Shown here one piece after another: positions 1 to 5,452 of a stretch of 9,003 bases of DNA; the first letter of the stretch is position 1; each line of letters begins with the position of its first letter. The stretch lies in NCBI GenBank assembly GCA_009783675.1, contig WRDA01000044.1, positions 1 through 9,003 on the forward strand, read 5' to 3'. The notes below the pieces were generated by a model. It had not been told where the DNA came from and did not search any database. It worked only from the letters and a program-made list of their open reading frames with translations. A program made the position numbers and the translations under genes. The DNA comes from Symbiobacteriaceae bacterium (GTDB taxonomy: Bacteria; Bacillota; JAAYKD01; WRDA01).

Positions 1-45
1 GACCACCGTGTCGCCCTTTTTGACATGCATTTTAGGTTGTGACAT
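1..45 (-). CDS. rplX: 50S ribosomal protein L24, N-terminal fragment
   Basis: Only the first 15 codons are inside the window; the gene continues past position 1. The translation is MSQPKMHVKKGDTVV, the usual L24 opening, in which the basic VKKGDTVV begins the KOW-type RNA-binding fold. L24 binds 23S rRNA early and nucleates large-subunit assembly. The ATG at 43-45 is chosen because an AGGAGGA ribosome-binding site lies five bases upstream (51-57). A second in-frame ATG at 28-30 would give the more typical MHVKKGD start but has no ribosome-binding site. It lies 18 bases after rplN, the normal order in the spc part of the cluster. Confidence 0.93.
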   Translation of the reverse strand, partial: MSQPKMHVKKGDTVV

Positions 46-63
46 TGTTATCCTCCTCGAAGG

Positions 64-432
64 CTAGAGAACTTCTGGTGCTAAGGAGATGATGCGCATG
101 AAATCCTTCTCGCGTAACTCCCTGGCTACTGGCCCGAAGATACGGGTACCACGGGGAGTCTTATCATCTCGGATGACCACGGCGGCATTATCGTCGAAGC
201 GAATGTAGGAACCGTCTCCGCGACCGACACCTTTACGGGTGCGCACGACGACAGCCTTGATGACATCGCCCTTCTTCACTGCTCCACCAGGGGATGCAGA
301 TTTAACGGAAGCGACGATGACGTCTCCGATGCCTCCGTAACGGCGAAAGTGGCCTCCCAGGACCCGGATACACATGATCTGTTTTGCGCCGGAGTTATCG
401 GCAACGTTTAAGATCGTCTGCTGTTGAATCAT
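64..432 (-). CDS. rplN: 50S ribosomal protein L14
   Basis: L14 is a large-subunit protein that binds 23S rRNA, forms an intersubunit bridge with 16S rRNA and neighbours L19 and L3. The 122 residues match the usual bacterial length exactly. The sequence opens MIQQQTILNVADNSGAK; residues 60-86 carry the family signature region (AVVVRTRKGVGRGDGSYIRF and following) and the end is the classic RIFGPVARELREKDFMRIISLAPEVL block, nearly consensus. The ATG at 430-432 has an AAGGA site eight bases upstream (441-445). It lies 27 bases after rpsQ and 18 bases before rplX, consistent with one polycistronic mRNA. Nothing is unusual. The close match to clostridial-type L14 consensus supports the taxonomic guess, but that is from memory, not a search. 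Confidence 0.98.
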   Translation of the reverse strand: MIQQQTILNVADNSGAKQIMCIRVLGGHFRRYGGIGDVIVASVKSASPGGAVKKGDVIKAVVVRTRKGVGRGDGSYIRFDDNAAVVIRDDKTPRGTRIFGPVARELREKDFMRIISLAPEVL

Positions 433-459
433 TTAACTCGTCCTTTCCCTGGTGTGCGT

Positions 460-717
460 CTACTTAGCTCTCTCCAGCACTTCGACCAGGCGCCAGCATT
501 TATCCCTGGAGAGCGGGCGGGTCTCCATGATCAGTACAGTGTCGCCGATGCGGCATTCGTTATTCTCGTCGTGAGCCTTGAATCTTGTGGTTCTCTTGAT
601 GCGTTTGTGATAGAGAGGATGAGCTACCATCGTTTCGATAGCTACCACGATAGTTTTATCCATTTTATCACTGACTACCACACCGCTGCGCGTCTTGCGA
701 CGTCCACGTGTCTCCAT
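460..717 (-). CDS. rpsQ: 30S ribosomal protein S17
   Basis: S17 is an early 16S rRNA-binding protein of the small subunit body with an OB fold. The 85-residue product has the typical core: VVSDKMDKTIVVAIE at about 14-28, HPLYHKRIKRTTRFKAHDEN at about 33-52, and the family signature GDTVLIMETRPLS at about 59-70, followed by RWRLVE-like CWRLVEVLERAK. The length is normal for bacteria. The ATG at 715-717 is preceded by AGGAGG at 725-730 with a seven-base spacer. It starts 18 bases after the rpmC stop. Cys74 (CWRLVE where KRWRLVE is common) is a small local deviation without obvious meaning. Function and start are secure. Confidence 0.98.
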   Translation of the reverse strand: METRGRRKTRSGVVVSDKMDKTIVVAIETMVAHPLYHKRIKRTTRFKAHDENNECRIGDTVLIMETRPLSRDKCWRLVEVLERAK

Positions 718-735
718 GATTCTTCCTCCTCGTCG

Positions 736-945
736 CTAACTGCCGATGTTCAGCTGACGCTGACGGATACGGGTCTGGACACGGGCGATATTCTTGCGGG
801 TTTCGCGAATACGCATGGGATTTTCCAGTTGCCCTGCCGCCATCTGAAAGCGAAGGTGAAACAGTTCTTCTTTGTAGTCAGCGAGCTTCTTCTCCAGTTC
901 GGTGATATCCATGCTCCACAGTTGTTTAAGTTCCTCACCCTTCAA
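736..945 (-). CDS. rpmC: 50S ribosomal protein L29 (TTG start preferred)
   Basis: L29 is a small helical-hairpin protein at the polypeptide exit tunnel, next to L23, and part of the docking area for nascent-chain factors. Translated from TTG at 943-945 it is 69 residues, opening MKGEELKQLW and carrying LRFQMAAGQLENPMRIRETRKNIAR at about 31-55, the family core. This start is inferred from two things. The protein then begins exactly where L29 proteins usually do (MKxxELxxL), and an AGGTGG site lies eight bases upstream (954-959). Longer GTG starts at 955-957 or 952-954 have no good ribosome-binding site. An internal ATG at 910-912 would remove part of the first helix. With the TTG start the gene overlaps the end of rplP by 11 bases, so coupled translation is likely. 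Confidence 0.93.
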   Translation of the reverse strand: MKGEELKQLWSMDITELEKKLADYKEELFHLRFQMAAGQLENPMRIRETRKNIARVQTRIRQRQLNIGS

Positions 946-1369
946 GAATCTCACCACCTAATTCGTTACGTTTAACAAACTTGGTCCTGACCGGGAGTTT
1001 GTGGGAAGCCAGGCGCAGAGCCTCTCTGGCGACCTCTTCGGTGACTCCGGCTATTTCGAACATCACGCGACCAGGTTTGACCACGGCAACCCAGTATTCA
1101 GGAGCTCCCTTACCGGAACCCATGCGGGTCTCAGCTGGTTTAGCCGAGACTGGTTTGTCGGGAAAGATCTTGATCCAGACTTTACCGCCACGACGGATGT
1201 AACGGGTCATGGCGATACGAGCGGCCTCGATCTGACGGTTGGTAATCCAGGATGCTTCCAGGGAAAGTAAGCCGTACTCGCCTGAAGAAACCTCGGAACC
1301 ACCTTTGGTCAGCCCGCGCATCTTTCCGCGATGCTGTTTACGATGCTTAACGCGTTTGGGGAGTAGCAT
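935..1369 (-). CDS. rplP: 50S ribosomal protein L16
   Basis: L16 is needed for late 50S maturation and helps position the aminoacyl-tRNA near the peptidyl-transferase centre and 5S rRNA. From the ATG at 1367-1369 it is 144 residues, the usual length in Gram-positive bacteria. It opens MLLPKRVKHRKQHRGKMRG and carries EYGLLSLEASWITNRQIEAARIA at about 31-53 and the signature KPAETRMGSGKGAPEYWVAVVKPG at about 77-100; Arg82 corresponds to the arginine that some bacteria hydroxylate. An upstream in-frame codon at 1391-1393 is rejected because the ATG has a perfect AGGAGG eight bases away (1378-1383) and gives the conserved N terminus. Its start overlaps the end of rpsC by 23 bases, and its end overlaps rpmC. 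Confidence 0.97.
   Translation of the reverse strand: MLLPKRVKHRKQHRGKMRGLTKGGSEVSSGEYGLLSLEASWITNRQIEAARIAMTRYIRRGGKVWIKIFPDKPVSAKPAETRMGSGKGAPEYWVAVVKPGRVMFEIAGVTEEVAREALRLASHKLPVRTKFVKRNELGGEILEG
954..959 (-). promoter_or_regulatory. Ribosome-binding site for rpmC
   Basis: The minus strand reads AGGTGG, one mismatch from AGGAGG, eight bases before the TTG at 943-945. It lies inside the last codons of rplP. It supports TTG over the upstream GTG codons as the rpmC start. Confidence 0.55.
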
Positions 1370-2069
1370 GCCTTCTGCCTCCTTCCCTGACATCTCGTGC
1401 CTCTCTGGGCGGTGGGGTGACTTCCAGGGTACGTTTGTTTTTTGTCAGAACCTGACCCTTATAGATCCAGACTTTAACCCCGATCTTGCCATAAGTGGTA
1501 TTGGCCTCATAAAAACCATACTGGATATCGGCGCGCAGGGTATGCAGAGGGATGGTGCCTTCGTGGAAGACTTCGCCTCTGGCAATCTCGGCTCCGCCAA
1601 GTCTGCCCTTACAGGAGACCTTGCAACCCTTGACTCCGGGGACGCGCATAGCCCGGGTGATCGCCTGGCGCATGGCACGACGAAAACCGATGCGGCGTTC
1701 CAACTGGGAGGCGATGCTTTCGGCTACCAGCTGGGCGTCTCCCTCGGCATTGCGGATCTCCTGAACCTTCAGGGAGACCTGCTGGCGAGTCATCACGACC
1801 AACTGACGGCGTAGTTCTTCGATACCCGAACCACCTCTGCCGATAACCAAACCTGGTTTGGCGGTAAAAACGGTTATGCCGATGCGATTCGCGGTCCGTT
1901 CGATTTCAACCTTGGAAAGCCCGGCGGCAAACAGTTTCTGTTTTAAAAACTTACGGATCTGGAAATCCTCATACAAATAATCGGAGAACTTCTTGGTGGC
2001 AAACCAGCGGGATTCCCAGTCTTTGATGATGCCAAGACGCAGGCCGTTTGGATGTATCTTCTGTCCCAT
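1347..2069 (-). CDS. rpsC: 30S ribosomal protein S3
   Basis: S3 sits in the small-subunit head at the mRNA entry channel and contributes to mRNA unwinding. The product is 240 residues: an N-terminal MGQKIHPNGLRLGIIKDWESRW block, a type II KH domain with the GXXG loop Gly77-Arg-Gly-Gly80 in KPGLVIGRGG, and a C-terminal domain with RRIGFRRAMRQAI at about 125-137 (the basic residues linked in E. coli to mRNA unwinding) and GVKGCKVSCKGRLGGAEIAR. The ATG at 2067-2069 has GGGAGG ten bases upstream (2080-2085), lying in the last codons of rplV; the gap to rplV is five bases. The tail after about residue 216 (TPPPREARDVREGGRRHATPQTR) is basic, not conserved in the family, and overlaps rplP. Confidence 0.98.
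   Translation of the reverse strand: MGQKIHPNGLRLGIIKDWESRWFATKKFSDYLYEDFQIRKFLKQKLFAAGLSKVEIERTANRIGITVFTAKPGLVIGRGGSGIEELRRQLVVMTRQQVSLKVQEIRNAEGDAQLVAESIASQLERRIGFRRAMRQAITRAMRVPGVKGCKVSCKGRLGGAEIARGEVFHEGTIPLHTLRADIQYGFYEANTTYGKIGVKVWIYKGQVLTKNKRTLEVTPPPREARDVREGGRRHATPQTR
1378..1383 (-). promoter_or_regulatory. Ribosome-binding site for rplP
   Basis: A perfect AGGAGG on the minus strand, eight bases before the ATG at 1367-1369 and wholly inside the rpsC coding sequence. It fixes the rplP start and means ribosomes finishing rpsC pass over the rplP initiation site. Confidence 0.85.
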
Positions 2070-2074
2070 ATCTC

Positions 2075-2449
2075 TTAGCCCTCCCGCTCTTTCAGCACGA
2101 TAGTGATGTGGCTGGTGCGCTTCAGGATAGCGAAGGCGCGACCCCTCTGACGAGGTTGTATCCGCTTCATGGTGGGACCGGCATCGACATAGGCCTGAGC
2201 CACATAAAGAGAGAGTTCGTCCATATCGAAGTTATTAACCGCGTTGGCTAGAGCTGAACGCAGAACCTTGCTGATAATGGGCGCGGCTGCTTTGGGTGTA
2301 AACTTGAGGATTGCCAGGGCTTCGGCTACATCCTTACCACGGATATTATCGATGACGATGCGTGCCTTACGAGGTGCGATACGCACGAAGCGGGCGCAAG
2401 CCCTGCTTTCCATGACTTCATCTTCGCTAAAAGCATATCTTTCTGACAT
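2075..2449 (-). CDS. rplV: 50S ribosomal protein L22
   Basis: L22 binds 23S rRNA, touches all its domains and lines the exit tunnel with a long beta hairpin. The product is 124 residues. The core ARFVRIAPRKARIVIDNIRGKDV (about 19-41) and the tunnel hairpin with VDAGPTMKRIQPRQRGRAFAI (about 88-108) are clear. The first 12 or so residues (MSERYAFSEDEV) extend beyond the common 110-113-residue form. An internal ATG at 2411-2413 would remove them, but it has no convincing ribosome-binding site, whereas the ATG at 2447-2449 has AGGGGG eight bases upstream (2458-2463), overlapping the rpsS stop. The spacing to rpsS is 12 bases. The longer start is preferred but not certain. Confidence 0.96.
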   Translation of the reverse strand: MSERYAFSEDEVMESRACARFVRIAPRKARIVIDNIRGKDVAEALAILKFTPKAAAPIISKVLRSALANAVNNFDMDELSLYVAQAYVDAGPTMKRIQPRQRGRAFAILKRTSHITIVLKEREG

Positions 2450-2461
2450 TTCACCTGCCCC

Positions 2462-2743
2462 CTATCTGCGACCCGTGGTCTTTTCCGAGCCGGCGTGACC
2501 CCGGAAGTTGCGGGTAGGAGCGAACTCACCGAGCTTATGTCCGATCATGTCTTCGGAGATGTAGACCGGGATGTGCTGTTTACCGTTGTGTACGGCAATG
2601 GTGTGACCAACCATTTCGGGAAAGATGGTCGAGGCTCGCGACCAGGTCTTGATGGCACGTTTCTCCCGCTTGGTGTTCATCTCGCGAACCTTCTTGAGCA
2701 GATGGTCGGCGATATAGGGTCCTTTCTTAATGGATCTGGACAT
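2462..2743 (-). CDS. rpsS: 30S ribosomal protein S19
   Basis: S19 lies in the small-subunit head, pairs with S13, and forms contacts to the A-site tRNA region and the 50S subunit. The product is 93 residues, normal for the family. It opens MSRSIKKGPYIADHLLKKV and carries RAIKTWSRASTIFPEMVGHTIAVHNGK at about 29-55 and the signature GHKLGEFAPTRNFRGHAG at about 68-85. The ATG at 2741-2743 has a perfect AGGAGG ten bases upstream (2754-2759). It follows rplB after 25 bases and precedes rplV after 12 bases. No unusual features. Confidence 0.98.
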   Translation of the reverse strand: MSRSIKKGPYIADHLLKKVREMNTKREKRAIKTWSRASTIFPEMVGHTIAVHNGKQHIPVYISEDMIGHKLGEFAPTRNFRGHAGSEKTTGRR

Positions 2744-2768
2744 CGTTATGCTGCCTCCTGTCTGCTAA

Positions 2769-3599
2769 TCATCGGCTGCGCGGGGTAACTATATAACGGC
2801 TGGACTGTTTCTTGTTCTTGCGGGTCTTATAGCCGAGAGTCGGCTTACCCCAGGGAGTAACCGGGCTCTTACGTCCCACGGGAGCTTTACCCTCACCACC
2901 ACCATGGGGATGGTCCACCGGGTTCATTACTACGCCGCGGACGGTGGGACGAATGCCCATATGCCTGGTGCGTCCGGCTTTCCCTATGGAGATGTTTTCG
3001 TGATCGAGATTGCCAACCTGACCAACAGTGGCTCGACAGGTTCCCAATATGAGGCGCATTTCACCAGATGGCAATCGCACATGAACATAGGCCGATTCCT
3101 TAGCCATCAGCTGAGCCGAGGCTCCGGCAGATCGTACCAGCTGTGCACCCTTACCAGGTTTAAGCTCGATGTTATGGATGATGGTGCCAACAGGCATGTT
3201 CTTCAGAGGCAGGCAATTGCCGGGTTTGATGTCCACAGTTTCGCCGGAGACCACGGTGTCGCCTACTTTCAGGCCCTGGGGAGCCAGAATATAAGCCTTG
3301 GCTCCGTCCACATAATAGAGCAGAGCAATGCGTGCGGTTCGGTTGGGGTCGTATTCGATACTGCGAACCTTAGCGATAATGCCATCTTTGCTGCGTTTGA
3401 AATCGATGAGGCGATATTGGCGCTTGGCTCCACCACCCTGATGGCGAACAGTAAGCTTGCCTTGATTGTTGCGTCCGCCGCGGCGTTTAAGCGGCGCCAA
3501 CAACGACTTCTCGGGCTTCTTTGCGGTTACTTCTTCGAATGTAGAGACGCTCATGCCTCGCAGAGCAGGGGTAGTCGGTTTGTATTTTCGGATCGGCAC
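2769..3599 (-). CDS. rplB: 50S ribosomal protein L2 (GTG start)
   Basis: L2 is a primary 23S rRNA-binding protein needed for subunit association and peptidyl-transferase activity. The product is 276 residues, the usual length. It begins PIRKYKPTTPALRGMSVSTFEEVT and contains GGRNNQGKLTVRHQGGGAKRQYRLIDFKR (about 41-69), an OB-like and an SH3-like domain, and the signature NPVDHPHGGGEG at about 226-237. His230 corresponds to E. coli His229, the residue implicated in peptidyl-transferase function. The C-terminal tail GYKTRKNKKQSSRYIV is typical. The start is GTG at 3597-3599, with GGGAGG seven bases upstream (3607-3612) next to the rplW stop; no better in-frame start is nearby. The gap to rplW is 13 bases. 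Confidence 0.98.
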   Translation of the reverse strand: MPIRKYKPTTPALRGMSVSTFEEVTAKKPEKSLLAPLKRRGGRNNQGKLTVRHQGGGAKRQYRLIDFKRSKDGIIAKVRSIEYDPNRTARIALLYYVDGAKAYILAPQGLKVGDTVVSGETVDIKPGNCLPLKNMPVGTIIHNIELKPGKGAQLVRSAGASAQLMAKESAYVHVRLPSGEMRLILGTCRATVGQVGNLDHENISIGKAGRTRHMGIRPTVRGVVMNPVDHPHGGGEGKAPVGRKSPVTPWGKPTLGYKTRKNKKQSSRYIVTPRSR

Positions 3600-3606
3600 T
3601 ATAAAC

Positions 3607-3612
3607 CCTCCC
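3607..3612 (-). promoter_or_regulatory. Ribosome-binding site for rplB
   Basis: The minus strand reads GGGAGG seven bases before the GTG at 3597-3599 and immediately after the rplW stop. It supports the GTG start of L2. Confidence 0.75.
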
Positions 3613-3903
3613 CTATATTCCTTCGAAGAAGCCGATAGGCCTCGAGGTCTTTTTCAGGATGACGATGGCTTTCTTCCAGTCGGAAGTGTAACCGGTATGT
3701 ATACCATAGCGCCGGGGTTTACCCGGAACGCGCATGGTGCGAACCCGATCCACCTGTACACCGAAGATGCTCTCCACCGCCTGTTTAATCTCGATCTTGT
3801 TAGCGTCCAGTTTTACCTGAAAGGTGTAACGCATGTCAGGATGCCCGGCGACGCTCTTCTCGGTGATGATCGGCTTGATAAGGATATCGTGAGGATCACG
3901 CAC
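3613..3903 (-). CDS. rplW: 50S ribosomal protein L23 (GTG start)
   Basis: L23 sits at the tunnel exit and is the docking site for trigger factor and the signal recognition particle. From the GTG at 3901-3903 it is 96 residues: RDPHDILIKPIITEKSVAG, then YTFQVKLDANKIEIKQAVESIFGVQVDRVRTMRVPGKPRR (about 26-65), the family core, ending in KKAIVILKKT. An in-frame TTG at 3919-3921 is rejected because it lies next to and partly over the Shine-Dalgarno sequence. The GTG has a perfect AGGAGG nine bases upstream (3913-3918) and gives the conserved short N terminus. The gene overlaps the rplD end by eight bases, and its ribosome-binding site is inside rplD, so coupled translation with L4 is likely. Confidence 0.96.
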   Translation of the reverse strand: MRDPHDILIKPIITEKSVAGHPDMRYTFQVKLDANKIEIKQAVESIFGVQVDRVRTMRVPGKPRRYGIHTGYTSDWKKAIVILKKTSRPIGFFEGI

Positions 3904-4525
3904 GGGAGAACACCTCCTCAATCTTGGCTACGGCTTCTTTAGTCATGATTAGTTGATCATGGAGGAGAAGATCGTAAACATTGATGACCGGAGCAAAGGT
4001 AACGCTGATACCTGGCAGGTTACGAGCCGACAAGTAGACGTTTTGCTGGGGAGTTCCGGTGACTATGAGAGCCTTGCGCTCCACCTTAAGATTGTCCAAA
4101 AGGCGGACGATCTCTTTAGTCTTCGGTGCTTCCAGGGTGAGATCTTCGAGGATGATGACTTCCTGATCTCTGACTTTTACAGACAGCGCCGAACGCATCG
4201 CCTGACGACGCACCTGACGATGCATCTTGAAGCGATACTCACGAGGTTTGGGACCGAAGGTTACTCCACCTTTACGCCATAGAGGCGAGCGGGATGATCC
4301 GGCACGAGCACGACCCAGCCCCTTCTGGCGCCAGGGTTTATGCCCTCCTCCCTTCACTTCACCGCGTCTCAGTGTGGAATGGGTACCCTGACGCTGGGCG
4401 GCAAGGTAGGCAACTACCGCCTGATGCAGGGAAGGTTCACTAATCGGAGCTTCGAAGACAGAAGCAGCAAGCTCGATCTCCCCTACCTGTTCGCCATGGG
4501 TATTGTATACGGGCAGCTGAGGCAT
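3896..4525 (-). CDS. rplD: 50S ribosomal protein L4
   Basis: L4 binds 23S rRNA domain I and extends a loop into the exit tunnel; in E. coli it also represses its own operon. From the ATG at 4523-4525 the product is 209 residues, normal for the family. It opens MPQLPVYNTHGEQVGEIEL. The tunnel loop is at about 50-100 and includes KGGGHKPWRQKGLGRARAG; Lys63 matches the E. coli position where macrolide-resistance changes occur, and it is unchanged here. The C-terminal half carries the ALSVK and GTPQQNVYLSARNLPG blocks. An in-frame GTG at 4565-4567 is rejected because it lacks a ribosome-binding site, while the ATG has GGGAGG five bases upstream (4531-4536). Unusually, 142 structured bases separate it from rplC. 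Confidence 0.97.
   Translation of the reverse strand: MPQLPVYNTHGEQVGEIELAASVFEAPISEPSLHQAVVAYLAAQRQGTHSTLRRGEVKGGGHKPWRQKGLGRARAGSSRSPLWRKGGVTFGPKPREYRFKMHRQVRRQAMRSALSVKVRDQEVIILEDLTLEAPKTKEIVRLLDNLKVERKALIVTGTPQQNVYLSARNLPGISVTFAPVINVYDLLLHDQLIMTKEAVAKIEEVFSRA
3913..3918 (-). promoter_or_regulatory. Ribosome-binding site for rplW
   Basis: A perfect AGGAGG on the minus strand inside the last codons of rplD, nine bases before the GTG at 3901-3903. It decides the rplW start against the upstream TTG at 3919-3921. Confidence 0.85.
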
Positions 4526-4530
4526 TATTT

Positions 4531-4536
4531 CCTCCC
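4531..4536 (-). promoter_or_regulatory. Ribosome-binding site for rplD
   Basis: The minus strand reads GGGAGG five bases before the ATG at 4523-4525. The surrounding GGAGGAAA (4528-4535) is perfectly complementary to UUUCCUCC at 4654-4661, near the start of the same spacer, so this site could be masked by RNA pairing. Confidence 0.8.
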
Positions 4537-4592
4537 TTCTCGCGCCTTTTACAGCACGACTGGACACTATTATTTACATTCAGGGGGTTATC

Positions 4593-4625
4593 CATACCCA
4601 CCCTGAGAACCCCCCGGTAGGTATG
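4593..4625 (-). repeat. 10-bp stem with G-rich loop, competing with a downstream C-run
   Basis: In the RNA, CAUACCUACC (4625-4616) pairs with GGUGGGUAUG (4602-4593), ten pairs including one G·U, closing a 13-base loop that starts GGGGGGUU. The loop sequence GGGGGUU can instead pair with AACCCCC at 4583-4589. The two pairings interleave, so they are either alternatives or a pseudoknot. Confidence 0.55.
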
Positions 4626-4626
4626 C

Positions 4627-4655
4627 CCGTTTTCAGGCGCAGGTCCTGAAAACGG
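4627..4655 (-). repeat. Perfect 11-bp inverted repeat (hairpin)
   Basis: The arms CCGTTTTCAGG (4627-4637) and CCTGAAAACGG (4645-4655) are perfectly complementary around a seven-base loop. In the transcript the hairpin begins about a dozen bases after the rplC stop. It is followed by GCATACC rather than a U run, so it is not a canonical intrinsic terminator. It may be an mRNA processing or stability element or a regulator-binding stem. Confidence 0.8.
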
Positions 4656-4667
4656 AGGAAACGATGT

Positions 4668-5294
4668 CTATTTTTTAACCGCGTTCTTTACCGTTACGAG
4701 CGCGCCGACGATCCCGGGGACAGAGCCTCTGATCAACAACAGATTGCGCTCGGTATCAACGCGGACTACGCTCAGATTTTGGATGGTTTTGCGTACCGCG
4801 CCGAGATGACCCGGCATCTTGCGATTCTTAAAAACATGAGCCGGACCACGGGCTGCCAGGGATCCTGGAGCACGATGAAACTTAGATCCGTGGGTCATAC
4901 GCCCCCGGGTGAAGTTCCAGCGCTTAACGCCACCGGCATAGCCGCGACCCTTACTGGTTGCGGTAACATCCACCAGGTCTCCCTCGCTGAACAGATCACA
5001 GCGGATCTCCTGGCCCACCTCCATATCGGCAGCATCGTCGAGACGAAACTCCCGCAGGTAGCGCTTGGGGGAAACCCCATGGGCGGCGAAGTGACCGCGC
5101 TGTGGTTTATTAAGTTTACGATCGGGACGATCTTCATATCCTACCTGTATCGCACTGTAGCCATCAGTGGCAACAGTCTTCTTCTGGACAACCACACAGG
5201 GACCAGCCTCGATAACAGTTACCGGAATGGAGAGTCCATTAGCGGCAAATACCTGGGTCATGCCTAACTTTTTGCCGAGAATTGCCTTTTTCAT
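4668..5294 (-). CDS. rplC: 50S ribosomal protein L3
   Basis: L3 is one of the two proteins that start 50S assembly; a long extension reaches toward the peptidyl-transferase centre. The product is 208 residues, normal for the family. It opens MKKAILGKKLGMTQVFAANG and carries the signature FSEGDLVDVTATSKGRGYAG at about 102-121, then RWNFTRGRMTHGSKFHRAPGS at about 125-145 (the extension near the catalytic centre). The stretch GSLAARGPAHVFKNRKMPGHLGAVRKT (about 144-170) differs from the common GSIGA...RVFKGKKMPGHMG form but keeps its length and basic character. The ATG at 5292-5294 has AGGAGGT six bases upstream (5300-5306). It is isolated from both rpsJ and rplD by structured spacers. Confidence 0.98.
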   Translation of the reverse strand: MKKAILGKKLGMTQVFAANGLSIPVTVIEAGPCVVVQKKTVATDGYSAIQVGYEDRPDRKLNKPQRGHFAAHGVSPKRYLREFRLDDAADMEVGQEIRCDLFSEGDLVDVTATSKGRGYAGGVKRWNFTRGRMTHGSKFHRAPGSLAARGPAHVFKNRKMPGHLGAVRKTIQNLSVVRVDTERNLLLIRGSVPGIVGALVTVKNAVKK

Positions 5295-5324
5295 GGTTTA
5301 CCTCCTGCTAATAACCTGATACCT

Positions 5325-5351
5325 GCTCGGGGATTTTAATGGCCCCCGAAC
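5325..5351 (-). repeat. Hairpin upstream of the rplC ribosome-binding site
   Basis: In RNA, GUUCGGGG (5351-5344) pairs with CCCCGAGC (5332-5325), eight pairs including one G·U, around an 11-base AU-rich loop. No U run follows, so it does not look like a terminator. Confidence 0.6.
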
Positions 5352-5394
5352 GCATTTCATCGACTCTGCCAGGATCGAATGCGAGGGATGAGGA

Positions 5395-5442
5395 AGACGC
5401 CCTGGCTGAAAAACTGATATGATACAAAGATCAGGGGCGTCT
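5395..5442 (-). repeat. 8-bp inverted repeat just after rpsJ
   Basis: AGACGCCC (5395-5402) and GGGCGTCT (5435-5442) are perfectly complementary and enclose 32 bases, including a 5-bp CTGAT/ATCAG stem (5414-5418 with 5430-5434). In RNA orientation the inner stem is followed by UUUUU (5413-5409), but the stem is too weak for a confident terminator call. Confidence 0.5.
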
Positions 5443-5452
5443 CGTCATGAAC

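Larger units (their letters stand above)
4526..4667 (-). other. Long structured spacer between rplC and rplD
   Basis: This 142-base gap is longer than the rplC–rplD spacing usually found in bacteria, where the genes are a few to a few tens of bases apart. It contains an 11-bp perfect hairpin (4627-4655), a 10-bp stem with one G·U pair (4593-4602 with 4616-4625), a competing 7-bp stem (4583-4589 with 4608-4614), and a sequence complementary to the rplD ribosome-binding site (4654-4661). No convincing gene, promoter or U-tract terminator was found in it. It is most likely a 5' regulatory or processing region of the rplD-onward message. That is inference from structure and position. Confidence 0.6.
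5295..5452 (-). other. Long structured spacer between rpsJ and rplC
   Basis: This 158-base gap is long for this gene pair. In the RNA, reading from rpsJ, it offers three possible stems. The first is AGACGCCC/GGGCGTCT (5435-5442 with 5395-5402), enclosing a weaker CTGAT/ATCAG hairpin followed by five U. The second is CGCATT/AATGCG (5378-5383 with 5351-5356), extended by three pairs beyond a bulge. The third is TCGGGG/CCCCGA (5344-5349 with 5327-5332), extendable to eight pairs with one G·U. The last ends 18 bases before the rplC ribosome-binding site at 5300-5306. I see no gene and no clear promoter. A leader or processing role is inferred only. Confidence 0.55.

Noticed and set aside
2904..3638. 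A 244-codon plus-strand open frame opposite rplB, and similar plus-strand frames opposite rpsC, rplD, rplC and fusA
   Set aside because: All lie antisense to clear ribosomal or EF-G genes, have no recognisable domains, and have no operon-like arrangement.
4565..4567. Upstream GTG start that would lengthen L4 by 14 residues
   Set aside because: No ribosome-binding site precedes it, and the ATG at 4523-4525 has a strong site and gives the normal L4 N terminus.
4440..4595. A 51-codon minus-strand frame starting in the rplC–rplD spacer and running into rplD
   Set aside because: There is no correctly spaced ribosome-binding site, most of it overlaps rplD in another frame, and its composition shows no family-like pattern.
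5409..5434. Possible Rho-independent terminator after rpsJ (5-bp stem followed by five U)
   Set aside because: The stem has only five pairs with an 11-base loop, too weak for a terminator; the enclosing 8-bp stem would also bury the U run.
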